Below, in pieces: positions 8,357-15,728 of a stretch of 39,183 nucleotides of DNA (positions within the stretch are counted from its first letter, which is position 1; every line of letters begins with the position of its first letter). Under the pieces are notes generated by a model, which ran no database searches, was not told where the DNA came from, and was given only the letters and a program-made list of their open reading frames with translations. The DNA is taken from NCBI GenBank assembly GCA_001513075.1, contig LFSE01000002.1, positions 1-39,183 of the forward strand, written 5' to 3'. Origin of the DNA: Clostridiales bacterium DTU074 (GTDB lineage Bacteria > Bacillota > Clostridia > Caldicoprobacterales > Caldicoprobacteraceae). Made by a program: the position numbers and the translations under genes.

Positions 8357-9021
8357 AGATTTATACTCACTCCAATGGTTGCTGCCAGCATAGTGGCTAA
8401 AATTATGTTCCATCCGTTCCCCAGCGTCATTGTCAGCAGTATTGACAACGCTCCCGAATATATTGCTACCAGGATATCCATTTTTTCTTTCATATGTATG
8501 CACAGCAGGGCTATAAACATTGCCGAAAGGGCAAAATCTATACCCCAGCGGGTGGGATCGGATATCAGGTTTCCCAGGATTCCGCCTGCAAGAGTACTTA
8601 TTACCCAGGCTGCGTGGGCGACGGCGTGTAGACCCAGGAAAAAGGCTGCCGATGATTTGTGTTTCTGACAGTGGGTTATATCTACCGCATAGGTTTCATC
8701 GGTAAGTCCAAAAGATAAAATCGCCTGCAGGGATGAGGGTATATGCTTCAGGTAAGTTGAAAGGGAGGCGCTCATAAGCATGTGGCGCATGTTTATCAAT
8801 AGGGTAGTCAGGATTATGGAGGCCGGGCTGACTCCTGAAGCTATCATGGCCGAGGCGATAAACTGGGAGGCGCCCGCATATACCATAAAGGACATTAGAA
8901 ATATTTCGAAGGTTGATAGTCCCTGATGATTGGCCAGTATCCCAAAGGCCAGACCAATCGGGATATAGCCCAGTACAACAGGAATTGCTTTATTTACGCC
9001 GGTTATGAAGTCGCGATTCAT
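8326..9021 (-). CDS. azlC: AzlC-type branched-chain amino acid export permease
   Basis: 231 residues with six to seven membrane segments. Family landmarks are GYIPIGLAFGILA near residue 18, VYAGASQFIASAMI near residue 47, TLLINMRHMLMSASL near residue 73 and LTDETYAV near residue 106. The family is the large subunit of the AzlCD (LIV-E) exporter. AGGGAGGGT lies six bases before the ATG. On the minus strand TTGATC-17 bases-TAAAAT lies about 75 bases upstream as a candidate promoter. azlD follows with an overlap. Confidence 0.92.
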   Translation of the reverse strand: MNRDFITGVNKAIPVVLGYIPIGLAFGILANHQGLSTFEIFLMSFMVYAGASQFIASAMIASGVSPASIILTTLLINMRHMLMSASLSTYLKHIPSSLQAILSFGLTDETYAVDITHCQKHKSSAAFFLGLHAVAHAAWVISTLAGGILGNLISDPTRWGIDFALSAMFIALLCIHMKEKMDILVAIYSGALSILLTMTLGNGWNIILATMLAATIGVSINLWNRKFYLSS

Positions 9022-9183
9022 TGGGTTACCCTCCCTTTGTTAAGCTGTCAACGCCTGTATGGTACTTACAGAACATTTTATAAGAAATGACGTGAAGGAT
9101 CAATAGTAAACGACTTATGACAAATTGTTTTGAAGAATGTAATGGAAATTACCTTATTTATATTATAGCCGTTCGTGATTTTG

Positions 9184-9192
9184 TGGTAAAAT
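9184..9192 (+). promoter_or_regulatory. candidate extended -10 promoter element
   Basis: TGGTAAAAT matches an extended -10 box 42 bases before the start at 9234, in the gap between divergent azlC and the next plus-strand gene. No convincing -35 is seen. Confidence 0.3.
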
Positions 9193-9233
9193 ATAAACAT
9201 AAAGCTGATAATCGGGGTGGGAAAGGAAGGAAC

Positions 9234-10112
9234 ATGAGGGCAATACAAACATTTATTGCAGCTGTGCTGGTTGTTGTTCTTGCCATCAATCTGGCTGCTG
9301 TAGGACTTGTATTGACGGTTAGGACTACTTTAATGCGCCTTGACTTCTATGATAGTGTATTTCAAAAAAGCCGGTTTTACGGGCAAATAAGGCAGTGGCT
9401 TTTCAGCAGGGTGAGCACCGAACTGCCCAATGGACGGGAGGCCATTCCATATCTGGAGGAGGTATTAACTGAGAACTGGCTGAGACAGGAGCTGCTATTT
9501 TTTGGCAGGCAATTGTTTATGTTTTTGAAAGCCGAAACCGAGCAGTTGCCGATAGTGCCGGTATACAAAATGTTTGAGGAACTCGATGCCAATATGAATG
9601 ATATACCCCCGGCTCAAAGGGAGAAATTAATAGATTATTGGTTTGGCGGTGTACCCGAACGGGTAAGGCTTCAGGATATCGGATGGGTTGAACCTTTCTG
9701 GCTTGCCCGTGAGCTTATCGGTGTATTTCAAAGGACTGTATGGCTGATTTTTGGTGGCCTTATATTAGTGGTTGGTTTATTCGCTTTGACTCTGCGTAAT
9801 TGGAAGAACACCCTGGTTGGTCTGGGAGCTGCGCTGGCGGCAGCAGGAGGCATTATAATAGAGATTAGTCTTTTTTTAAACTGGGCAATAATGAACAGCG
9901 AGTCAGTCAGAATATGGATTACCGGAATGGGAAAGCAGATGTTTCCCCAGGATGCAATTGAATCATTGCTTAAGTACTTGCTGGATGGCTTTTTGGGTAA
10001 ATGTTATCTTATAGCTTTCCTGTTTTTTGTGGTCGGTGTGCTGTTCATTCAATTCTGGTCGTCCGGGACAAGATTCAAGGTGATAAAAGGAGGATTTGAT
10101 AATAAGAAATAG
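9234..10112 (+). CDS. four-helix membrane protein, function unknown
   Basis: 292 residues from the ATG at 9234, which has AAAGGAAGG a few bases upstream; a longer in-frame reading from 9117 would start inside the promoter region. Membrane segments lie near residues 5-27 (FIAAVLVVVLAINLAAVGLVL), 165-185 (VWLIFGGLILVVGLFAL), 193-215 and 255-275 (CYLIAFLFFVVGVLFIQF). The loop between the first two, about 130 residues, is helix-rich and probably outside the cell. Similar unnamed proteins occur in Firmicutes, but I cannot assign a function. The next gene begins 62 bases later behind its own promoter and operator. Confidence 0.75.
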   Translation: MRAIQTFIAAVLVVVLAINLAAVGLVLTVRTTLMRLDFYDSVFQKSRFYGQIRQWLFSRVSTELPNGREAIPYLEEVLTENWLRQELLFFGRQLFMFLKAETEQLPIVPVYKMFEELDANMNDIPPAQREKLIDYWFGGVPERVRLQDIGWVEPFWLARELIGVFQRTVWLIFGGLILVVGLFALTLRNWKNTLVGLGAALAAAGGIIIEISLFLNWAIMNSESVRIWITGMGKQMFPQDAIESLLKYLLDGFLGKCYLIAFLFFVVGVLFIQFWSSGTRFKVIKGGFDNKK

Positions 10113-10123
10113 AATAATAATAT
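10096..10123 (+). promoter_or_regulatory. promoter of the redox operon
   Basis: TTGATA at 10096-10101 and TAATAT at 10118-10123 are 16 bases apart. Transcription would begin near 10130, exactly at the edge of the palindrome at 10131-10146, as expected for a repressed promoter. It overlaps the end of the preceding membrane-protein gene. Confidence 0.55.
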
Positions 10124-10130
10124 GAGGACT

Positions 10131-10146
10131 ATGCAAACGTTTGCAT
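10131..10146. promoter_or_regulatory. perfect 16-bp palindromic operator (LacI-type)
   Basis: ATGCAAACGTTTGCAT is a perfect palindrome with the central CG typical of LacI-family operators. It lies directly after the predicted transcription start and 28 bases before the reductase ATG. The operon carries its own LacI-family gene at 13502, the likely cognate. It also matches the catabolite-response consensus except at one position, so CcpA binding is an alternative. Confidence 0.75.
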
Positions 10147-10174
10147 AGGTGATGATAGAATTGGAGGTTTATTT

Positions 10175-11542
10175 ATGGGAAAACATGAGAGATTTCGATT
10201 GTTGGATTTGGATGAATTACAGGAAAAAATCAGCAAGCTGGGGCTTGAAATACCCCTGTCGGATAATCTTGGGCTTCTAGCCCGACCGGTTAAGGTGGCT
10301 GAAAAAACCATTCCCAATGCCTTGTCGGTGCATCCGATGGAAGGCTGTGATGGTACCGTAGATGGTGAGCCGGATGAGCTGACCTATAGGCGTTACAGAA
10401 GATTTGCATCAGGCGGTGCCGGCCTCCTATGGCTTGAAGCCACTGCAGTGGTGCATGAGGGAAGGGCTAACCCCCTGCAGCTATACCTTTGCCGAAAAAA
10501 CAAGGATGCATTTGGAAAGCTGTTTGACACCATAGTTGAGACGGCAAGAGCCGAATTCGGTTCCAATCACGGGGTTTATACCGTTGTACAGCTTACCCAT
10601 TCAGGCAGATATAGCAAGCCCGAGGGGAAGCCAGCACCCATTATTGCAACCAGGAATCCCTATTTGGGCAGAAATCTACCGGAAGACTATCCGGTAATCG
10701 ATGATGAACAGCTGGAGCGGCTGGAGGATTGTTTTGTTGAGGCGGCGGTATTGGCTGGTGAGATAGGTTTTGATGCCGTGGATATAAAAGCCTGTCACGG
10801 CTATTTAAACTCCGAACTGCTATCAGCATACACGCGGGATGGAAAATACGGGGGAGGTTTTGAGAACAGAACCAGATTTCTGCTTAACATAGTTGATAAG
10901 ATCAGGGATCGCTTAGGAGATGCAATAGACATTACGCTCAGGCTCAATGCATATGATGCCGTACCATATCCCTACGGATGGGGGGTGGACCGGGCTGATT
11001 ACAGAAAAGCTGATTTATCCGAACCGATTAAGCTGCTCAGGATGCTTAGAGACAGGGGGATAAAGATGGTTAATATCAGCTGCGGCAATCCTTATTACAA
11101 CCCTCACGTGGGACGGCCGTATGATACAGGTCCGTATATACCTCCCGAACATCCTCTGGAAGGGGTAGCAAGGATGCTGAATATCACTAAGACAATACAG
11201 CAAAGCGTGCCCGATATGGTTGTTATAGCAACGGGTTTGAGCTGGCTCCGGCAGCTATCGCCTTTTGTAGCGGCGGGAGGAATTGAAAAAGAATGGTTCG
11301 GGCTCGCCGGATATGGCCGCCAAGCCTTTGCCTATCCCCAGTTTGCCAGGGATATAGTTGAAAACGGAGCTCTGGATGCGAGGAAGTGCTGTATTGCCTG
11401 CGGAAAGTGTTCCGAGATAATGAGGGATGGAGGCAGGACGGGCTGCGTTATAAGGGATGCAGAAGTATATGCTTCCATATATAGAGCCGGAAGGGAAGGC
11501 AAGCCACCAATACAAAGCAACCGGGTGGCCGAACATGTATAG
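10175..11542 (+). CDS. NADH:flavin oxidoreductase, Old Yellow Enzyme family with C-terminal Fe-S cysteine cluster
   Basis: 455 residues. The FMN-binding TIM barrel spans roughly residues 30-390: HPMEGCDG near 53, GGAGLLWLEATAV near 90, VVQLTHSGRYS near 136, and a catalytic-type DAVDIKACHGYL near 200 followed by GGGFENRTRF. Near residue 405 four cysteines in CIACGKC and a cysteine 11 residues later resemble the 4Fe-4S site of dienoyl-CoA reductase and trimethylamine dehydrogenase. The second FAD/NAD domain of those enzymes is absent; the chain stops about 40 residues after the cluster. The separate flavoprotein encoded next may supply electrons, which is inference. GGAGG lies seven bases before the ATG. 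First gene of the operon. Confidence 0.9.
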   Translation: MGKHERFRLLDLDELQEKISKLGLEIPLSDNLGLLARPVKVAEKTIPNALSVHPMEGCDGTVDGEPDELTYRRYRRFASGGAGLLWLEATAVVHEGRANPLQLYLCRKNKDAFGKLFDTIVETARAEFGSNHGVYTVVQLTHSGRYSKPEGKPAPIIATRNPYLGRNLPEDYPVIDDEQLERLEDCFVEAAVLAGEIGFDAVDIKACHGYLNSELLSAYTRDGKYGGGFENRTRFLLNIVDKIRDRLGDAIDITLRLNAYDAVPYPYGWGVDRADYRKADLSEPIKLLRMLRDRGIKMVNISCGNPYYNPHVGRPYDTGPYIPPEHPLEGVARMLNITKTIQQSVPDMVVIATGLSWLRQLSPFVAAGGIEKEWFGLAGYGRQAFAYPQFARDIVENGALDARKCCIACGKCSEIMRDGGRTGCVIRDAEVYASIYRAGREGKPPIQSNRVAEHV

Positions 11543-11573
11543 GGTGGAGAAAATAGTTTGAAGGAGCGGAAAT

Positions 11574-11618
11574 ATGACCCGGCTCGTAAAATTCGATAAA
11601 AAAGCTTTGAAGGATTAA
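11574..11618 (+). CDS. 14-codon leader reading frame in frame with the flavoprotein gene
   Basis: An ATG at 11574 sits seven bases after a perfect GAAGGAG and reads MTRLVKFDKKALKD before TAA at 11616-11618. The flavoprotein GTG at 11622 is in the same frame just three bases later. It may be a translated leader that feeds ribosomes to the next gene, or the former N-terminus of the flavoprotein cut off by a stop. Confidence 0.35.
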   Translation: MTRLVKFDKKALKD

Positions 11619-11621
11619 AGG

Positions 11622-13505
11622 GTGAAAAAGGAAAACCAAGGGAAAGGATGTGTTGGTGTGAAATATTATGATTGTGATGTACTGGTGGTAGGAGGAGGCG
11701 GAGCGGCGCTGAGAGCTGCTACTGCTGCCAAGGAATTGGAGCCGGAGTGCAAGGTTTTTGTGGTCACCAAGGGTAAGCTGGGCACCACCGGAACAACGGC
11801 CAATTCATGCTCGGACAGGATGGCCTTTCATGCCACCCTCCCCCATACCGAACCCGGCGGGGAAGATGCATGGAAGTATCACGCCGATGATATTTACTTG
11901 CTTGGCGGGCGGGTATCGGATTATGATCTTGCGGCTATATTGGCCAAAAACTCATATGCCGCATTTGAATATCTGGATGCATTGGGAGTGCCCTTTGTTA
12001 AAAAGGACGGCAAAGCCCATCAGTTCGTTACCGACGGCTCAGAGTATGCGAGAGCCTGCTATACCGGTCCTAAAACGGCCATTCACATAGAAGAAGCCCT
12101 TGTTAGGAAGGTAAGGGAACTGGATATCAAGGTTATAGAAAACAGCATGATAGTCAGCTTGCAGGTTGAAGATGGGCAAATAACCGGCGCTATTGGAGTC
12201 AATGAAGATGAGGAAATGATGTTCTTTAGTACTCCTTCTGTTGTGCTTGGCACGGGAGGCGGGGGCGAGGTTTTTTCACAGCATGTGTATCCACCCGGAG
12301 CATCCGGCGATGGCTATGCCCTTGCCCTTAAAGCAGGAGCATCCCTTGTGAATATGGAGTTTATACAGATCGGCATAGCATCGGTGAAGACCAAGCTGAA
12401 CTGTTCGGGCAGCTTTATGCGTGCCGTACCTAGGTTTATCAATGAAGATGGGGAAGAGTTTTTGGTACGGTATTTTCCTGAAGGAACATCTCTGGCATAT
12501 GTTTATAACATTGTATTTGAGAAGGGGGCCAGCTGGCCGGTTTCCTGCGAGCATCCTTCCAGCCAGATAGACATAGCCGTTTTTAAGGAAACAATGAGGG
12601 ACAAGCGGGTTTACCTGGACTTCTCAAAAAATCCCAGGGGCTTTTTCTTTAACCTGCTTAAAGCCGAAAACCGGGATAGATATGTTAGCGAGATAAATAA
12701 CCCCATATCCGATGAACAGCGAAATTCCAGTCCTTTGGCCCGGTTAAGGGAAATAAACCCGGATTCCATCCAATGGCTAAAGGACAACGGGATTAATCTG
12801 GAAAAGGGTGAAATGATAGAGATTGCAGAATCAGCACAGCATTTCCAGGGTGGTGTAAAGATACGGGATAAGGGTGATACCGATATAAAAGGTTTGTTTG
12901 CTGCCGGAGAGTGTGCCGGCGGGCAGCATGGTGCAAACCGCCCCGGCGGGAATGCACTTCTGGATTGCCAGGTGTTCGGTAAAATTGCCGGGGAGGCGGC
13001 GGTATACCATGCCAGAAGCAGGAAGGCAGCAGGCTGGTCCGCTAAGATTCAGCCATGCGATGGCTTAAAACAGGAATGTATCCCTGCAGCTCAGGATGAG
13101 ACATCGGGCAAACCCAGAATTTCCGCTGCCGAACTTAGGCGTGAAATTCAGAGCATTATGGGACGCTATGCTTCCATAGTGCGTACTGAGGAAGGGCTGG
13201 CCAAAGCATGGAAGAGCCTGGAGCAACTGGGCAAATACCATGTGGACAGGGCAGGTTTGAATATTATTGAATATTACGAATGTCTAAATCTTCCCTTGGT
13301 AGCAAAGGCAATTGTCAAGGCCTGCATGCAGCGGCCCGAAAGCAGGGGGCCCCATCTGTATTTTGAATCCGAAGAGGATTTAAGGCCGGCGGGCGGAAAC
13401 CCCGACTACGAAAAATACTTTGTCATTCGTTATATGGACGGAGGATTCAATGTACAAGCCCGGACACCCGTTCGCCCGCAGGAAAGTAAGGGGGCAGAGG
13501 TTTGA
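11622..13505 (+). CDS. fumarate-reductase/succinate-dehydrogenase-like FAD flavoprotein
   Basis: 627 residues. Near residue 20 VLVVGGGGAALRAA is the FAD-binding Rossmann motif, followed by TKGKLGTTGTTANS, where the histidine that binds FAD covalently in fumarate reductases is not evident. HFQGGVKI near residue 406 and LFAAGECAGGQHGANRPGGNALLDC near 426 are hallmarks of the family; the C-terminal helical domain follows. It should reduce or oxidise an unknown substrate in the cytoplasm. The start is uncertain: GTG at 11622 or the in-frame GTG at 11658 (preceded by AAAGGA) that opens directly before the Rossmann strand. It lies between an Old Yellow Enzyme and a LacI regulator, whose TTG start overlaps its TGA. 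Confidence 0.88.
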   Translation: MKKENQGKGCVGVKYYDCDVLVVGGGGAALRAATAAKELEPECKVFVVTKGKLGTTGTTANSCSDRMAFHATLPHTEPGGEDAWKYHADDIYLLGGRVSDYDLAAILAKNSYAAFEYLDALGVPFVKKDGKAHQFVTDGSEYARACYTGPKTAIHIEEALVRKVRELDIKVIENSMIVSLQVEDGQITGAIGVNEDEEMMFFSTPSVVLGTGGGGEVFSQHVYPPGASGDGYALALKAGASLVNMEFIQIGIASVKTKLNCSGSFMRAVPRFINEDGEEFLVRYFPEGTSLAYVYNIVFEKGASWPVSCEHPSSQIDIAVFKETMRDKRVYLDFSKNPRGFFFNLLKAENRDRYVSEINNPISDEQRNSSPLARLREINPDSIQWLKDNGINLEKGEMIEIAESAQHFQGGVKIRDKGDTDIKGLFAAGECAGGQHGANRPGGNALLDCQVFGKIAGEAAVYHARSRKAAGWSAKIQPCDGLKQECIPAAQDETSGKPRISAAELRREIQSIMGRYASIVRTEEGLAKAWKSLEQLGKYHVDRAGLNIIEYYECLNLPLVAKAIVKACMQRPESRGPHLYFESEEDLRPAGGNPDYEKYFVIRYMDGGFNVQARTPVRPQESKGAEV

Positions 13506-14503
13506 TTACAATAAAGGATGTGGCAAAAAGAGCGGGTGTATCCGCCAGCACCGTTTCCCGTGCCCTAAGCGGAAAGGTTCCTGTAGACAGAGAGACAAGG
13601 GATAGGGTTATGGAGGCCGTGCGTGCTCTCAACTATCGGCCGAATGTATTGGCAAAGGGCTTAAAGGAAGGCAGAACCAACACCATCGGGCTTATTATTC
13701 CCAACATATGTAATCCCATATTCCCGGCGGTTGCCCGGGGAGTGGAGGATGTGGCCAGGGAAAATGGTTTTACCGTGGTGCTGTGCAATACCGATGAGGA
13801 TATGGATATGGAAAGAAGTTATGTGGAAAAGTTGCAAAATCGATGGGTTGACGGACTGATATTTGCTACAGCCAGGGAGGAGAGCGAGCATATATTAAAA
13901 CTAAAGCAACAGGCTTTTCCGGTGGTGCTGGTGGCAAGACATATGGGGGCGGCGGTTGATGCGGTTGTTGTGGATAATTATAGCTCATCCGTTGAAGCCG
14001 TTGATTATCTGATAAAAACCGGTCATAAAAAGATCTGTATCGTTGTTGGAGATCGGGATTTGATGCTATACAGAGAGCGATTTGAAGGGTACAGGCATGC
14101 CTTGGAATCGGCCGGTCTTCCCCTTTACCACGCAATGGTGCTGGATGTATCGGGCAGGGATGATAACGGCTATGATGCGATTAAAAGCATGCTTGAAAGG
14201 GGTATAATCCCGGATGCGATTTTTGCTACCAGCGATCCCAGAGCAATTGGGGCTATACGGGCCATCAAGGATTGCGGTCTTAGGGTTCCGGATGACATAT
14301 CCGTAATAGGGTTTGATGATCTGGATATCAGCTTGTATATCGATCCGCCTCTGACTACCGTTTCCCAGCCTTTATATGAAATGGGCAGGGAAGCAGCCCG
14401 GAAGCTTATAAACTTGATCAACGGGGACAAAGATGAAAAGCCTCAAATTACGATTATGGAGACAAGGCTTGTTAAAAGAAAATCCGTTAAACAACGATTA
14501 TAA
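13502..14503 (+). CDS. LacI-family transcriptional regulator
   Basis: 333 residues. The N-terminus MITIKDVAKRAGVSASTVSR is a textbook LacI helix-turn-helix with hinge (RALSG, then PNVLAKGLKEGRTNTIGLIIP), followed by a periplasmic-binding-protein-like sensor domain with VIGFDDLDISLYIDPPLTTV near residue 270. It starts with TTG, overlapping the flavoprotein TGA in TTGA, with AAGGGGG upstream; translation is coupled. It most likely represses its own operon through the palindrome at 10131-10146. The effector is unknown, but sugars or sugar derivatives are usual for the family. Confidence 0.95.
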   Translation: MITIKDVAKRAGVSASTVSRALSGKVPVDRETRDRVMEAVRALNYRPNVLAKGLKEGRTNTIGLIIPNICNPIFPAVARGVEDVARENGFTVVLCNTDEDMDMERSYVEKLQNRWVDGLIFATAREESEHILKLKQQAFPVVLVARHMGAAVDAVVVDNYSSSVEAVDYLIKTGHKKICIVVGDRDLMLYRERFEGYRHALESAGLPLYHAMVLDVSGRDDNGYDAIKSMLERGIIPDAIFATSDPRAIGAIRAIKDCGLRVPDDISVIGFDDLDISLYIDPPLTTVSQPLYEMGREAARKLINLINGDKDEKPQITIMETRLVKRKSVKQRL

Positions 14504-14538
14504 CAGAAAAGATGAATATATGAAAGGTGATGTATATT

Positions 14539-15627
14539 ATGAAGAGCAGGGCAATGGTTTTAACAAATTTTAACCGTCCCCTTGAGCTTAGGGAGTTTCC
14601 CGTTTCAAGGCTTGAAGAGGGCCAGGTATTGGTTAAAATCAGGGCAGCCGGCATTTGTGGTTCCGATGTTCACATGTGGAAGGGTGAAGACCCCAGGACT
14701 CCTCTTCCAATTATACTGGGCCATGAGGGTGTGGGAAGGGTAGTCGATATAAAAGGCAAGCGATATACGGTAGATGGGAAGCAGATCAAAGAGGGTGATT
14801 TCATTCTGTGGAACCGTGGGATTAGTTGTAACATGTGTTATTATTGCAAGGTTTTGAGGGAACCTTCCCTGTGCCGGAACAGAAAGGTATACGGTATCAA
14901 TATGTCGTGCAGCGAGCCCCCTTATTTAAACGGTTGTTACTCCGAATACATCCTTTTAACCGCCGATACCGATATATTTAAGATACCGGAGGATATTGAT
15001 GCTGCTGTAATGGTTTCTTCTTCATGTTCGGGAGCTACAATAGCCCATGGTTTTGATATGATTAATCTGAAGGTGGGGGACACGGTGGTCGTTCAGGGTC
15101 CGGGTCCTCTGGGGGTTTACGCAGTGGCCTTTGCCAAAAAGCTTGGTGCCTCCGAGGTGGTGGTTATAGGAGGTTCTCCTTCACGGCTTGATATATGTAG
15201 AGAAATGGGGGCTATAACACTGAACCGCCATGATACCACAGTTGAAGAAAGAAGGGAGTTCATCATGGAAATGACCGGAGGCAGGGGAGCCGATGTTGTG
15301 GTTGAAGCGGTGGGTTCTAAAGGTGCTGTAGAAGAAGGGATCAAGCTTTTAAGACCAAATGGGGTTTATCTTTCAACAGGCTTTGCCCAGCCTGCGGGCT
15401 TGGAACAGATTGATTTTTACCTGGATGTGGTAAGCAAGAATATTTGCATTCAGGGAGTGTGGGTAAGCGATACCAGGCATACCTGGCAGGTTATTAACCT
15501 TGTGCTGGATAAGCCGGATGCATTCAGCAAAATGATTACACACCGCTTCAGACTGGATGAAGCCAACGATGCCTTGGCGGTTATGGCCAATCGCCAGGCG
15601 CTGAAAGCTGTCATTGAAATGCAGTAA
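14539..15627 (+). CDS. zinc-dependent medium-chain alcohol dehydrogenase
   Basis: 362 residues from the ATG at 14539, eight bases after AAAGGTGA; upstream in-frame GTG 14527 and ATG 14530 overlap that site. Catalytic zinc ligands appear as GICGSDVHMWKGE (cysteine near residue 38) and LGHEGVGRV (histidine and glutamate near 63). Four structural-zinc cysteines lie in CNMCYYCKVLREPSLC. The nucleotide-binding domain has VVQGPGPLGVYAVAFAKKLGA near residue 177. The enzyme should oxidise an alcohol or polyol, or reduce the carbonyl, with NAD(P). Last gene of the operon, 35 bases after the regulator. Confidence 0.92.
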   Translation: MKSRAMVLTNFNRPLELREFPVSRLEEGQVLVKIRAAGICGSDVHMWKGEDPRTPLPIILGHEGVGRVVDIKGKRYTVDGKQIKEGDFILWNRGISCNMCYYCKVLREPSLCRNRKVYGINMSCSEPPYLNGCYSEYILLTADTDIFKIPEDIDAAVMVSSSCSGATIAHGFDMINLKVGDTVVVQGPGPLGVYAVAFAKKLGASEVVVIGGSPSRLDICREMGAITLNRHDTTVEERREFIMEMTGGRGADVVVEAVGSKGAVEEGIKLLRPNGVYLSTGFAQPAGLEQIDFYLDVVSKNICIQGVWVSDTRHTWQVINLVLDKPDAFSKMITHRFRLDEANDALAVMANRQALKAVIEMQ

Positions 15628-15643
15628 ATTTTGACTTTTCCAA

Positions 15644-15719
15644 CCTTTGCATGTATTCGCAGGAAAGGATCCGTGAATAATTAATTATAGCAGATGTCGG
15701 GACAACTTACATGCAAAGG
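15644..15719 (+). promoter_or_regulatory. leader inverted repeat covering the ribosome binding site of the glucan synthase gene
   Basis: CCTTTGCATGTA at 15644-15655 and TACATGCAAAGG at 15708-15719 are perfect 12-base reverse complements separated by 52 bases. The right arm holds the AAAGG of the AAAGGAG binding site used by the ATG at 15729. Folded in the RNA, it would hide that site. The arms also contain TTTGCAT/ATGCAAA, shared with the operator at 10131, so paired protein-binding half-sites are an alternative. Confidence 0.6.
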
Positions 15720-15728
15720 AGAGTTGGG

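Noticed and set aside
8375-8705. Plus-strand open frames opposite azlC
   Set aside because: They are shadows of a well-supported minus-strand gene and show no binding site or family features.
10131-10146. Reading the palindrome purely as a CcpA catabolite-response element
   Set aside because: It deviates from that consensus at one position and is perfectly symmetric with a LacI-family gene in the operon, so a dedicated operator is preferred; CcpA binding remains possible.
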